From JAAYHC01 sp964483175 (GTDB taxonomy: Bacteria > Bacillota > UBA5301): 46,253 nt of DNA. How positions within the stretch are numbered: position 1 is the first letter of the stretch; each line of letters begins with the position of its first letter. The stretch spans positions 1 through 46,253 of the forward strand of contig CAZAAT010000006.1 of NCBI GenBank assembly GCA_964483175.1, given 5' to 3'. Positions 23,849-33,003 of this stretch are shown one piece after another. Both the position numbers and the translations under genes were made by a program. The notes beneath the pieces were generated by a model that was not told the DNA's origin, did not search any database, and saw only the letters and a list, made by a program, of their open reading frames with translations.

Positions 23849-25516
23849 GTGCTCAGTGATATTGAAATTGCTCAACAAGCCAAACTGCGCCCGATTACAG
23901 AAATCGCGGCCGAGTTAGGAATTCTTCCCGAGGAGCTGGAGCCTTACGGGAGGAATAAGGCTAAAGTTTCCTTGTCCTTGCGTGAACGAGTCAAGAATAA
24001 TCCTCGCGGCAAACTTATCTTTACTACCGCGATAACTCCGACACCGGCTGGAGAGGGGAAAACCTGCACCTCGATCGGATTGACACAGGCGCTCGGTGTC
24101 TTAGGTAAAAAAGTCGCTGTGTGCCTCAGGGAGCCTTCATTGGGCCCGGTTTTCGGGATCAAAGGAGGGGCTGCAGGGGGCGGATATGCTCAGGTCGTTC
24201 CGATGGAGGATATTAATCTTCATTTTACCGGAGATTTTGCGGCAATTACGGCAGCGCACAATTTACTGGCTGCCATCGTGGACAATCACATTTACCGCGG
24301 TAATCGGTTGAACATCGATGTAACTAAACCTGGTTGGGGCAGGGTCCTTGATGTCAACGATCGTCAGCTGAGGCATATTGTCATTGGGTTAGGCGGCAGG
24401 GGCAATGGTATTCCCAAGGAATCAGGCTTCGAGATCACTGCGGCCTCAGAGATCATGGCGGTTCTTTGTTTAGCCAAAGATTTTGCGGATCTGAAAAAGA
24501 AATTAGGTTCGTTGATAGTCGGCTATGATCGTGATGGTAGGCCGGTTTTGGCTCGTGAGTTTAAGGCCGAAGAGGCGATGGCGATTTTGTTAAAGGATGC
24601 GATTAAACCGAATTTGGTCCAGACCCTTGAAGGGCAGCCGGCATTCATTCACGGTGGACCGTTTGCGAACATCGCCCATGGGAACAATAGTATTATCGCT
24701 ACCGATTTAGCATTGCACTTGGCTGATTATGTTGTCACCGAAGGCGGCTTTGCCGCAGATCTTGGTGCAGAAAAGTTTTTTGATATTGTTTGCAATATTT
24801 CGGATCTGAAACCGGATGTTGCGGTTCTAGTCGCGTCGGTGCGGGCCTTGAAAATGCATGGAGGCTTATCCTTGGCCGAGTTGGCGACGGAAGACTTGGG
24901 CGCGCTAGAGGCTGGTTTGGCCAATTTGGGGGCCCATTTAGACAACCTGGCCAAGTTCGGCCTGCCGGTTGTGGTGTGCATTAATCGTTTCCCGGGCGAC
25001 ACACAGGCCGAGCTAGATTATGTGCTTTCCTATTGTGCCAAGAGACAGGTCAGAGCTGCTATTTCGGATTGTGTGGCCAAGGGTGGACCGGGTGGGCAAG
25101 TGTTGGCTGAAACAGTCTTAGAGGTTCTGAAAACTGCTGAAAATAATTTTGCACCCCTATACCACCCGGCAGAGCTCGTTAAGGAGAAAATCAATCGCTT
25201 GGCGACTCAGATTTATGGGGCAGAGGATGTTCATTACTCAGTTCAGGCAGAAACCCAGNNNNNNNNNNTGCGCAATGGCTTTAGCAATTTGCCCATTTGT
25301 GTGGCCAAAACCCAGTTTTCGCTTTCAGATAATCCTAACTTGTTAGGAGCCCCTAAGGGGTGGAAACTAACGGTGCGAGAAGTCAAGGTTGCGGCTGGTG
25401 CAGGGTTTATCATCTGTTATACGGGGAAAATACAAACCTTGCCTGGTTTACCGGCCCATCCGGCAGTCGAGAAGATGGGCATTGATGATCAAGGCAGGAT
25501 AACCGGCCTGTCTTAG
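23849..25516 (+). CDS. fhs: Formate--tetrahydrofolate ligase (contains a 10-N assembly gap)
   Basis: About 555 residues. ATP loop TPTPAGEGKTCTSIG, EPSLGPVFGIKGGAAGGGYAQ, PGWGRVLDVNDRQ and the C-terminal LPICVAKTQFSLSD are all Fhs hallmarks. It activates formate to 10-formyl-THF in the Wood-Ljungdahl methyl branch or in purine synthesis. The gap 25259-25268 falls between AETQ and RNGFSNLP. The frame is kept across it, so the gene is likely intact with a slightly uncertain length. The GTG start is 3 bases after the NfnB gene. Confidence 0.95.
   Translation: MLSDIEIAQQAKLRPITEIAAELGILPEELEPYGRNKAKVSLSLRERVKNNPRGKLIFTTAITPTPAGEGKTCTSIGLTQALGVLGKKVAVCLREPSLGPVFGIKGGAAGGGYAQVVPMEDINLHFTGDFAAITAAHNLLAAIVDNHIYRGNRLNIDVTKPGWGRVLDVNDRQLRHIVIGLGGRGNGIPKESGFEITAASEIMAVLCLAKDFADLKKKLGSLIVGYDRDGRPVLAREFKAEEAMAILLKDAIKPNLVQTLEGQPAFIHGGPFANIAHGNNSIIATDLALHLADYVVTEGGFAADLGAEKFFDIVCNISDLKPDVAVLVASVRALKMHGGLSLAELATEDLGALEAGLANLGAHLDNLAKFGLPVVVCINRFPGDTQAELDYVLSYCAKRQVRAAISDCVAKGGPGGQVLAETVLEVLKTAENNFAPLYHPAELVKEKINRLATQIYGAEDVHYSVQAETQXXXXRNGFSNLPICVAKTQFSLSDNPNLLGAPKGWKLTVREVKVAAGAGFIICYTGKIQTLPGLPAHPAVEKMGIDDQGRITGLS
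25259..25268. other. Assembly gap (10 N)
   Basis: Ten undetermined bases inside fhs. The reading frame continues on both sides, so at least one short codon stretch is unknown. Confidence 1.
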
Positions 25517-25531
25517 CAGGACATCCGGTTA
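25500..25531 (+). other. Hairpin over the fhs stop codon
   Basis: TAACCGG-CCTG, loop TCTTAG (which includes the stop), CAGG-ACAT-CCGGTTA. It has eleven pairs but no U-tract, so it may be an mRNA 3-prime stabiliser or a processing site rather than a terminator. Confidence 0.35.
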
Positions 25532-25587
25532 AGAAAGATGAATACTTTGTACGTCGTTTCTAAACCTTAATCTCAGGAGGAGATCGT

Positions 25588-25986
25588 GTGGAACAAACTT
25601 TTTTCTTTGTTAAGCCCGAGGCTGTCAGACGTGGGCTGGTAGGCATTGTCATTCAGCGTTTTGAAGCTCGTGGCCTAAAATTGGCTAAGCTAGCGGTAAA
25701 ACAGCTTGATCCGCAAGTTGTCGAGGAGCATTACGCTCACCTCAAGGACAAGTCCTTTTTCGGCGAGTTGGTTGAAACAATTACCGATGGTCCGGTAGTC
25801 ATGGGTGTCCTCGAGGGTGTTGATGCGGTTAAAGTAGTCCGCAATATTGTCGGGGCCACCAATCCACTGGAAGCCGCACCCGGAACTATCCGCGGTGACT
25901 ACGGTACCGTACTGCCGCACAACGTTGTTCACGCCTCAGATGCAGTTGAAACCGCGGAGATCGAAATTCGCCGCTTCTTCGGGTAG
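25588..25986 (+). CDS. ndk: Nucleoside-diphosphate kinase
   Basis: 132 residues, slightly shorter than the usual 137-150. FVKPEAVRRGLVGIVIQRFE, GPVVMGVLEG, NPLEAAPGTIRGDYG and catalytic His115 in NVVHASD. It equilibrates nucleoside tri- and diphosphates. The GTG start at 25588 follows AGGAGGAG. folD starts 4 bases after the stop. Confidence 0.95.
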   Translation: MEQTFFFVKPEAVRRGLVGIVIQRFEARGLKLAKLAVKQLDPQVVEEHYAHLKDKSFFGELVETITDGPVVMGVLEGVDAVKVVRNIVGATNPLEAAPGTIRGDYGTVLPHNVVHASDAVETAEIEIRRFFG

Positions 25987-25990
25987 ATCG

Positions 25991-26869
25991 ATGGATATCT
26001 CTAGCAAGATTATTGATGGGAAAGCTGTAGCAGCCTTAGTCCGCAAGGATGTGGCCGCCAAGGCAGCCGAATTTGAGGCGTGGGCCGGGTTTGCTCCCGG
26101 CCTTAGCGTTGTCTTGGTCGGTGATGATCCTGCGTCACAAGTCTATGTTCGTTCCAAAGAAAAGGCTTGTCAAGAGGTTGGCTTTAACTCACAAGTGTTC
26201 CGGCTTCCTGCCGAAACTCCTCAAACAGAGTTGTTAGAGCTAATTGACACCCTAAACAAGGATCCCCGGGTTCATGGGATCTTGGTACAGTTCCCAGTAC
26301 CTAAGGGGATTGATCCTACTGTGGTAATCAATGCCATCGATCCGGCCAAGGATGTGGATGGGCTTCATCCGGTCAATGCAGGGCGTTTAGTATCCGGCCT
26401 GCCGGGATTAGTTCCTTGTACCCCGAAAGGAATCATGCGACTGATCCAAACTACCGGAGTTGATCTTACTGGGAAAGAAGCTTTGGTTATTGGCCGCAGC
26501 AACTTGGTGGGCAAGCCGATTGCCGCTTTGCTATTGGCGGCCAACGCAACTGTTACGGTAGCCCATTCGCGTACTGTAGACCTGCCCAAACTCGTCCAGC
26601 AGGCAGACCTTGTAGTAGCTGCCGTCGGACGCAAAGAACTTGTCCGTGGGAAGTGGCTGAAATCTGGTGCGATCGTTATTGATGTTGGAATGAATCGCTT
26701 CGAAGGAAAATTGTATGGCGACGTGGCTTTTGCCGAGGCTATTGAGGTAGCATCAGCCATCACACCAGTACCTGGTGGAGTGGGTCCAATGACAATTGCC
26801 ATGCTGCTGGAGAATACCTTGGAAGCTGCTATTGCCATTCAGGAGGCAAAGACTAGTGTCCACAACTGA
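25991..26869 (+). CDS. folD: Bifunctional methylenetetrahydrofolate dehydrogenase / methenyl-THF cyclohydrolase
   Basis: 292 residues from ATG 25991 (MDISSKIIDGKAVA); the longer in-frame extension runs through ndk and is rejected. Family motifs are VGDDPASQVYVRSKEKA (with the cyclohydrolase lysine), HGILVQFPVPKGID, DVDGLHPVNAGRL, VIGRSNLVGKPIA and PVPGGVGPMTIAMLL. It catalyses the two steps after Fhs in the methyl branch. Its 3-prime end overlaps fdhD by 14 bases. Confidence 0.95.
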   Translation: MDISSKIIDGKAVAALVRKDVAAKAAEFEAWAGFAPGLSVVLVGDDPASQVYVRSKEKACQEVGFNSQVFRLPAETPQTELLELIDTLNKDPRVHGILVQFPVPKGIDPTVVINAIDPAKDVDGLHPVNAGRLVSGLPGLVPCTPKGIMRLIQTTGVDLTGKEALVIGRSNLVGKPIAALLLAANATVTVAHSRTVDLPKLVQQADLVVAAVGRKELVRGKWLKSGAIVIDVGMNRFEGKLYGDVAFAEAIEVASAITPVPGGVGPMTIAMLLENTLEAAIAIQEAKTSVHN

Positions 26870-27701
26870 TCGAGATCAGCGTAGTGAGCTGTTTGCAAAT
26901 CTTTCACCCGAACTCAAAGAATTGGTAGCTCGCAGACAGATTGTTAGTTACCGGGCCGATGACGTTTTCGAGGCCGAGGATTATCTGATTTCCGAAGTGC
27001 CGATAACCTTGGATGTCAATGGTAAAGAGTTCGTGACGCTGCTATGCACCCCGCTGATGTTACACGAGCTGGTAGTTGGTTTCTTGTTTACGGAGTCGCT
27101 AATCAAAAAGAAAAGCGATATCCTGAGCTTTCAGGCGGATTTGGACAAACAGCGCGTGAGTGTGGAGTTGGCCGGCAAAAATCTCCTAGCCGAGAAGTTG
27201 TATGGCAAACGGACTATTACTACCGGCTGTGGTCGGGGAACAATCTTTTATCATGTTGCTGACTCTCTTGGCACCGCCAAAAATGAGTCCACGGTAACGA
27301 TTAGCGCTACTCGGATCAGCGAGATGATGCGCGCCTGGCAGGAGGTTAAAGGGTTATTCCTTTTGACCGGCGGGGTTCATGCTGCCGCCTTAGGTGATGC
27401 CGCGGGAAACATTCTGGTAATGGCTGAGGATATCGGCAGGCACAATGCTGTAGACAAGGTGCTTGGCCGGGCTGTGCTGGAGGATTGGGATTTGTCCGAT
27501 AAAATAATCATGACCAGCGGGCGGATTTCATCGGAAATGCTGATTAAGGCCGCCAAGGCACGGTTGCCGATTGTGGTCAGTCGTTCGGCCCCTACTGAAC
27601 TCGCTCTAGCCATAGCTACGGAGTTAGCTGTGACCGTTGTTGGTTTTGCTAGAGGCCGCAGACTCAATGTTTATACTGTTGCCGAGCGAATTACAGCATA
27701 A
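26856..27701 (+). CDS. fdhD: Formate dehydrogenase accessory sulfurtransferase FdhD
   Basis: 281 residues from GTG 26856, with AGGAGG at 26841-26846. Cysteine loop TTGCGRG, then TGGVHAAAL, EDIGRHNAVDKVLGRA, TSGRISSEM and SRSAPTELAL. FdhD passes sulfur from a desulfurase to the molybdenum/tungsten cofactor, which formate dehydrogenase needs for activity. Only one cysteine is in the loop, rather than the CxxC seen in E. coli. Its location beside folD and fhs fits a formate-to-methyl-THF route. Confidence 0.93.
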   Translation: MSTTDRDQRSELFANLSPELKELVARRQIVSYRADDVFEAEDYLISEVPITLDVNGKEFVTLLCTPLMLHELVVGFLFTESLIKKKSDILSFQADLDKQRVSVELAGKNLLAEKLYGKRTITTGCGRGTIFYHVADSLGTAKNESTVTISATRISEMMRAWQEVKGLFLLTGGVHAAALGDAAGNILVMAEDIGRHNAVDKVLGRAVLEDWDLSDKIIMTSGRISSEMLIKAAKARLPIVVSRSAPTELALAIATELAVTVVGFARGRRLNVYTVAERITA

Positions 27702-27783
27702 TTTTTGTCAACAGCAGGAAAACGGACCATCGAAAACTAATATCACTAGAATAATTTTCCTAGTATTTGAGGAGGCTAGTTCG

Positions 27784-27957
27784 ATGGCATACAAAATCAA
27801 TGATTCATGTATAATGTGTGGGGCTTGTGAGCCGGAGTGTCCTACCGGTGCTATTTCCGAAGGTGATACTCTATATGTGATTGATCCTGACAAATGTATT
27901 GATTGTGGCGCCTGTGCCGATGTTTGTCCGGTTGGAGCGCCGGAGCTTGAAGATTAA
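27784..27957 (+). CDS. 2[4Fe-4S] ferredoxin
   Basis: 57-residue clostridial-type ferredoxin with Cys9, 12, 15, 19 and Cys38, 41, 44, 48, each set in CxxCxxCxxxCP spacing. A low-potential electron carrier and a plausible partner for the Nfn pair and formate dehydrogenase. ATG 27784 has GAGGAGG upstream; the longer reading frame from 27637 overlaps fdhD and is rejected. Confidence 0.95.
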   Translation: MAYKINDSCIMCGACEPECPTGAISEGDTLYVIDPDKCIDCGACADVCPVGAPELED

Positions 27958-27980
27958 CACCTTTCATCCGAAATGCTGAC

Positions 27981-28009
27981 AACGGGGACAGTAGTCCTCG
28001 TTTTTTTTT
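27981..28009 (+). terminator. Strong intrinsic terminator after ferredoxin
   Basis: AACGGGGAC-AGTA-GTCCTCGTT stem followed by a run of nine T, closing the one-carbon block. Confidence 0.9.
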
Positions 28010-28022
28010 AGGGGGTCTTTCA

Positions 28023-28646
28023 ATGGCAACACACTTATACCTTGTTAGACATGGTGAGACCGACTGGAATAAAGACGGGAGGATTCAAGGTCAGCAAAAC
28101 CCGCCCCTTAATGAACTGGGCCGACGACAAGCGAAAGCGGTTGCCGAGTACTTGACCGCGATTCGCTCTGATTATGATTGTCTTTATAGTAGCGACTTAC
28201 TACGGGCTCGCGAGACCGCTGAGGTGATTGCTGCCAAGTGGGGAGGCCAAATAATTCTCCGGAGTGACCTGCGCGAACAATGCTTCGGAGTTTGTGAGGG
28301 TTTTCTGGCTGAAGAGGCTCTAACCAGGTTTGGCGTCGATATTCGCGCCTATCTGCGAGACCCGGCAGGCACAAGCATCCCGGGTGGGGAGGACCTTCGT
28401 GCCATGGGGACTAGGGGTTTACGGTTTTTGGCTGATCTAAGAGAGAAACATCGGGGCCAAGCAGTGATCGTAGTGAGTCATGGTGGTTTGATTAAGACTC
28501 TGCTAACTCTGATCTTGGGCATGCCGTTACATTTTCGCAACCGGTTGGAGATCGCTAATACTGCGGTTTCAGAGGTGCGCTTGGTTGAGACAGGTGATAA
28601 GGTCTTGGCTCTGAATATTACTCACCATCTGGCACAAGTTTTTTAG
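28023..28646 (+). CDS. Histidine phosphatase family protein (CobC/phosphoglycerate-mutase-like)
   Basis: 207 residues. The N-terminal LVRHGETDWN contains the phospho-accepting histidine, QGQQNPPLNELG follows, and VSHGGLIKTLL carries the second histidine. Substrate cannot be told from sequence; alpha-ribazole phosphatase, broad-specificity phosphatase and mutase members look alike. SD AGGGGGT is upstream. Its last 29 bases are convergent with cca. Confidence 0.88.
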   Translation: MATHLYLVRHGETDWNKDGRIQGQQNPPLNELGRRQAKAVAEYLTAIRSDYDCLYSSDLLRARETAEVIAAKWGGQIILRSDLREQCFGVCEGFLAEEALTRFGVDIRAYLRDPAGTSIPGGEDLRAMGTRGLRFLADLREKHRGQAVIVVSHGGLIKTLLTLILGMPLHFRNRLEIANTAVSEVRLVETGDKVLALNITHHLAQVF

Positions 28647-29979
28647 CGTAACGCAATAAGGAGTTGCGTTCGTTAGTGACTTCTTCGGAGATCACCGCAT
28701 CAAGGAGTTGGTCAAGAATTTGGCCGATGAGAGGTCCCGGTGTCAGCTGGAAATTTGCAATGAGGTCATCACCACCGATGGCCAGATCACGAAGGGAAAA
28801 GACTTCCTCACCTTCGAGCATGGCACTGATCCGATCACGTAAGATGTTCCAAGGCCATAACCTGCGTTTGGCTTGTGGGCCTAAGCCGATAATATCAGCC
28901 TTACGCACCTCCATTAGGGATAAGACTATATCAGGTCCTACTTTGGCAATGAACCTCCGGAGCGCTTTGTCAGAGGGAGCGTCCGGCCAGTAAAACATAT
29001 GTTCCCTCACCAGGGTGACGATGCGTTCGCGCGACTGGCTTGGCCACGACCAGCGTCGCAAGATATCCTCCGCTAGTTGGGCTGATATCTCTTGATGACC
29101 CCAAAAGCGGCGAACTCCGTCGGCGGTTTGGATAGTGATCGCTCCTTTGCCAAGATCATGCATTAACATGGCGGTGCGTACCTCAAGATCATCAAAACAA
29201 TGTTTCATGGTTACGATGGTATGACCGTATACGGTATAGGCATGATATTGGTTCTGTTTAAGACCATAGCAAGCCATTAATTCCGGAAGAATCCCGTTAA
29301 GCACCCCGGTAACTCGCATACGCCTGATTGCTTTATATGCTAAAGGATGAGCTAAAATCTGTCGCATTTCGCCTCCGATCCGCTCTGGAGGCAAGGTGGC
29401 AACCTGCGGAGCCAGTTTGCAGATGGCCTCTTTGAGGTCAGAATCCAGCCGTAAATTGAGCGACAGTTGAAAGCGAAAAGCCCGGAGGATGCGTAATTTA
29501 TCTTCAGCAAGCCGTGAACTGGCTTCACCCACAGAGCGGAGAATGCCTTGCTGTAGGTCGGTTAGGCCGCCAAAAAGGTCTACCAGACCGGTTCGAGGAT
29601 GATACGCCAGGGCATTACAGGTAAAATCACGTCTGGCAAGATCGGTTGAGAGCTCAGTGGAGAACTCCACATAATCTGGGTGACGCCCATCTGAGTAGGG
29701 GCCTTCGCAGCGAAAAGTTGTGATTTCAACGTGTCCACAGGCTTGAGTGGGAACAGTTATCGTGCCGTATTTGGCGCCGGTGGAAAAGGTATTGGCAAAT
29801 AGACCCAATATTTCCCCAGGGTGGGCGGAAGTGCAGATGTCCCAATCTTTAGGGGTTAAACCCAGACATAAATCTCTGACCGCACCGCCTACGATGAAGG
29901 CTTGGTGATCCGACTGTTCTAGTCGGTTAATAATCGCAATAATTTCTCCGGGAAGGTCAAATTTTAACGGAGTATACAT
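28618..29979 (-). CDS. cca: CCA tRNA nucleotidyltransferase
   Basis: 453 residues, the only clear minus-strand gene in the window. Nucleotidyltransferase motif GGAVRD (31-36) with the metal aspartates DWD (45-47), the RRDFTCNALAY segment and an HD domain with LMHDLGKG. It repairs or adds the tRNA 3-prime CCA. All five tRNA genes here already encode CCA, so repair is the probable job for them. The gene converges with the phosphatase and diverges from the valS T-box promoter. Confidence 0.93.
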   Translation of the reverse strand: MYTPLKFDLPGEIIAIINRLEQSDHQAFIVGGAVRDLCLGLTPKDWDICTSAHPGEILGLFANTFSTGAKYGTITVPTQACGHVEITTFRCEGPYSDGRHPDYVEFSTELSTDLARRDFTCNALAYHPRTGLVDLFGGLTDLQQGILRSVGEASSRLAEDKLRILRAFRFQLSLNLRLDSDLKEAICKLAPQVATLPPERIGGEMRQILAHPLAYKAIRRMRVTGVLNGILPELMACYGLKQNQYHAYTVYGHTIVTMKHCFDDLEVRTAMLMHDLGKGAITIQTADGVRRFWGHQEISAQLAEDILRRWSWPSQSRERIVTLVREHMFYWPDAPSDKALRRFIAKVGPDIVLSLMEVRKADIIGLGPQAKRRLWPWNILRDRISAMLEGEEVFSLRDLAIGGDDLIANFQLTPGPLIGQILDQLLDAVISEEVTNERNSLLRYAKKLVPDGE

Positions 29980-30020
29980 GAATTTATCATTCCCGTCCGG
30001 CCCGACAAAATCCTCTCCCC

Positions 30021-30048
30021 TTGACAGTCAGGTTTTTTACAGTATATT
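30021..30048 (+). promoter_or_regulatory. Promoter of the valS leader
   Basis: Consensus TTGACA (30021-30026), 16-base spacer, TATATT (30043-30048); TATTAT two bases on is an alternative -10. Confidence 0.75.
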
Positions 30049-30056
30049 ATGTAACT

Positions 30057-30304
30057 AAATTATTAGCAGGCCCTTAAACAGCAATGAATGGGAGTAGTAC
30101 TGTTGATATCAACCGGATCAGAGAGGCGGTTCACCGGCTGCAAGACCGCCACGGATTGGTCACAGGAAGTCGCCCAGGAGCTGCGGCAGTGAATTTTAGT
30201 AGTTGCCGCCGACCGCGATGCGTTAGATCGTATCAGAGTGCGCCGCCAAGGCGAACTAAGGTGGTACCGCGAATTGCTTTCGTCCTTAGACGAAGGCTTT
30301 TTTT
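30057..30304 (+). promoter_or_regulatory. T-box leader of valS
   Basis: The antiterminator T-box AACTAAGGTGGTACCGCG is at 30254-30271. Upstream is a Stem I with an AGAGAGG / CCGGCTGCAAG apical region. A likely specifier GTC (valine) occurs at 30169-30171 in GGAAGTCGC. Uncharged tRNA-Val would pair with the specifier and, by its CCA end, with TGGT at 30262-30265, preventing termination. Confidence 0.92.
30276..30304 (+). terminator. T-box-controlled terminator
   Basis: GCTTTCGTC-CTTA-GACGAAGGC stem (30276-30297) followed by seven T. The antiterminator fold competes with it. Confidence 0.9.
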
Positions 30305-30345
30305 ATTTAGTTTTTAGCCACTATATCTGCAGGAGGTATTAGCGA

Positions 30346-33003
30346 ATGCAAGCAGGATTGCCGAAAGTTTATGACCCTGCCAGCACCGAGACGAAATGGT
30401 ATGAGTATTGGGAAAAGCAGGGGTATTTTCACCAAGAGGTTGATCCGGCCCGTCAGCCGTTTTGTATCGTGATCCCACCGCCAAATGTAACCGGCCAGTT
30501 GCACATGGGTCATGCTTGGGACAACACCTTACAAGATATTCTGGTCAGATGGCACCGGATGCTTGGCGATAATACGCTATGGGTACCGGGCACCGACCAT
30601 GCCGGGATTGCAACCCAGGCAAAAGTTGAGGCAGCTCTCGCCGAAGAAGGTCTTTCCAAATATGATCTAGGGCGCGAGGATTTTGTGGAAAGAGTCTGGG
30701 CATGGAAAGAAGAATATGGCGGGCGAATTATCAATCAGCTAAAAAGGCTTGGTTCATCATGTGATTGGCAGCGGTTACGTTTTACCATGGATGAGGGTTG
30801 TTCTCGGGCGGTCCGCGAGGTTTTCGTCAGCCTGTACGAAAAAGGACTGATTTATCGGGCTGACCGCATTATCAACTTCTGTCCGCAATGCAACACGACA
30901 CTTTCTGATATTGAGGTGGAGCACCAGGAACGTCAAGGAAATCTCTGGCATATTCGCTACCCCTTGGCTGATGGAACCGGTTATATTACGGTTGCTACAA
31001 CCAGGCCGGAGACGATGCTTGGTGATACAGCTGTTGCGGTGCATCCAGATGATGAACGCTATCAGAGCCTAATCGGTAGAACGGTTATTCTTCCGTTAAT
31101 GAACAGAGAAATTCCCATTATCGCTGATGAATATGTGGAGCGGGAGTTCGGTAGCGGGGCAGTTAAGATCACTCCGGCTCATGATCCAAACGACTATGAG
31201 ATGGGCTTGCGCCATCACCTACCGAAAGTCACGGTGATCGGTAAAGATGGGAAAATGACCGAAGAGGCCGGCGTTTATGCCGGATTAGAGCGCTATGAGG
31301 CTCGTAAACGCGTGGTATCTGATTTAGAGGCTGATGGGTATCTGATTGAGGTAGCTGAACACGAACACGCGGTTGGCGAGTGTTATCGTTGTGGCACCGT
31401 TGTCGAACCACTAATCAGCAAACAGTGGTTTGTCAAAATGGCTCCGTTGGCCGAGCCTGCCATAGAGGTGGTCAAAACGGGCCAGATCCGCTTTGTCCCT
31501 GAGCGTTTTGCCAAGATCTACCTCAATTGGGTGGAAAATATCAGGGATTGGTGTATCTCCCGTCAGCTGTGGTGGGGTCACCGTATTCCAGTGTGGTATT
31601 GTCAAGAGTGTGGTGAGGTTATTGTCTCCCGCGAAGACCCAACCACTTGTGCCTGTGGCAGCGCTAATTTGGAGCAAGATCCGGATGTTCTGGATACTTG
31701 GTTTAGCTCTGCACTCTGGCCATTCTCGACTTTAGGCTGGCCCGAAGAAACCCCTGAACTCGCCCATTTCTATCCGACGTCAGTGCTAGTGACCGGATTT
31801 GATATTATTTTCTTCTGGGTCGCCAGGATGATCTTTATGGGGCTGGAGTTCGCAAAGGATATTCCTTTTCATGAAGTCTTTATTCATGGCCTGATGCGCG
31901 ATGCCCAGGGGCGTAAGATGAGCAAATCGTTGGGTAATGGCATTGATCCCCTAGAGGTTATCGAAGAATATGGGGCTGATGCACTACGGTTTAGCATTGT
32001 TACCGGAGTGGCTCCAGGGTATGATATGCGCTTCCGCATCGAACAGGTTGCGGCCAGTCGCAATTTTGCCAACAAGATTTGGAATGCCGCTCGGTTCGCT
32101 CAGATGAACCTAGCTGATTATACTGGTGGTCTCCTGCCTACCGAAGAACTCGTCTCGCTACCTTTAGAGCTGCCAGATCAGTGGATCCTGGACCGCTATT
32201 CGCAGGTAGCTACCGAGGTAAACCGCCAATTAGACCGCTATGACCTTGGCGAGGCAGCCAGGGTATTATATGAATTTATTTGGGCCGATTTCTGTGATTG
32301 GTATATTGAATTGGTGAAAGGGCGTTTGTACGGCAAGAGCACTGCCCAGAGTAAACAGGTTGTCCAAGCGGTGCTGACTTACGTCCTTGAAGGAACCATG
32401 CGCTTGTTACACCCGTTTATGCCGTTTATCACTGAGGAGATTTGGCAAAGCCTTAAGATAGGCGGAGATACGATTATGACTACAGCCTATCCGCAAGGGG
32501 AGTCAGTGCTGAGTTTCCCTCAAGCGGCGCATACGATGACAACCTTCATTGAGGTGGTACGGACCATCCGTAACGCCCGGGTTGAAGCAGAAGTCCCTCT
32601 GGGCAAACGAATTGAAGCAATATTACTTGTCGAAGACCGATTGCTGGCTGATTTTGCCTCAATTGAGGCCGAGTTCTCGGCTCTGGCAAGTCTCTCGCGG
32701 TTATCGATTCTTCCTGCCAATTCGCCTAAACCGGAGAAGGCACTGAGCGCTTTGGCGGCTGGGGTAGAGATTTACCTGCCTCTGGCGGGAATGCTCGATG
32801 TTGAAAAAGAGCTCGAGCGGTTAACGAAGGAACGGGAGCGCTTAGTTCAAGAAGTAGCTAGGGCGGAACAAAAACTAGCCAATGAGGCTTTTATCAGTAA
32901 AGCACCTGCTGCGGTTGTGGAAAATGAGAAAGCCAAGTTAGCCGCGTACCAGGCCGACCTGGCCAAAGTGAAGGAGCGGATTAGCGAAGTTGAAAGCCTT
33001 TGA
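30346..33003 (+). CDS. valS: Valyl-tRNA synthetase
   Basis: 885 residues. PPPNVTGQLHMGH (HIGH motif as HMGH, 53-56), CP1 editing domain, KMSKS at 524-528, anticodon-binding helical domain, and a C-terminal coiled coil (about 810-885) that ends the ValS arm. It charges tRNA-Val, with expression set by the T-box leader. SD AGGAGGT precedes the ATG. It overlaps folC by 14 bases. Confidence 0.97.
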   Translation: MQAGLPKVYDPASTETKWYEYWEKQGYFHQEVDPARQPFCIVIPPPNVTGQLHMGHAWDNTLQDILVRWHRMLGDNTLWVPGTDHAGIATQAKVEAALAEEGLSKYDLGREDFVERVWAWKEEYGGRIINQLKRLGSSCDWQRLRFTMDEGCSRAVREVFVSLYEKGLIYRADRIINFCPQCNTTLSDIEVEHQERQGNLWHIRYPLADGTGYITVATTRPETMLGDTAVAVHPDDERYQSLIGRTVILPLMNREIPIIADEYVEREFGSGAVKITPAHDPNDYEMGLRHHLPKVTVIGKDGKMTEEAGVYAGLERYEARKRVVSDLEADGYLIEVAEHEHAVGECYRCGTVVEPLISKQWFVKMAPLAEPAIEVVKTGQIRFVPERFAKIYLNWVENIRDWCISRQLWWGHRIPVWYCQECGEVIVSREDPTTCACGSANLEQDPDVLDTWFSSALWPFSTLGWPEETPELAHFYPTSVLVTGFDIIFFWVARMIFMGLEFAKDIPFHEVFIHGLMRDAQGRKMSKSLGNGIDPLEVIEEYGADALRFSIVTGVAPGYDMRFRIEQVAASRNFANKIWNAARFAQMNLADYTGGLLPTEELVSLPLELPDQWILDRYSQVATEVNRQLDRYDLGEAARVLYEFIWADFCDWYIELVKGRLYGKSTAQSKQVVQAVLTYVLEGTMRLLHPFMPFITEEIWQSLKIGGDTIMTTAYPQGESVLSFPQAAHTMTTFIEVVRTIRNARVEAEVPLGKRIEAILLVEDRLLADFASIEAEFSALASLSRLSILPANSPKPEKALSALAAGVEIYLPLAGMLDVEKELERLTKERERLVQEVARAEQKLANEAFISKAPAAVVENEKAKLAAYQADLAKVKERISEVESL

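Noticed and set aside
25847..25990. Upstream in-frame extension of folD
   Set aside because: It runs through the ndk 3-prime end; ATG 25991 gives the family N-terminus.
26796..26855. Upstream extension of fdhD
   Set aside because: It overlaps conserved folD codons; GTG 26856 has a well-placed AGGAGG.
27637..27783. Upstream extension of the ferredoxin gene
   Set aside because: It overlaps fdhD and adds no domain; ATG 27784 has GAGGAGG.
30084..30317. 77-codon + strand reading frame upstream of valS
   Set aside because: It lies wholly within the T-box leader and terminator and resembles no protein.
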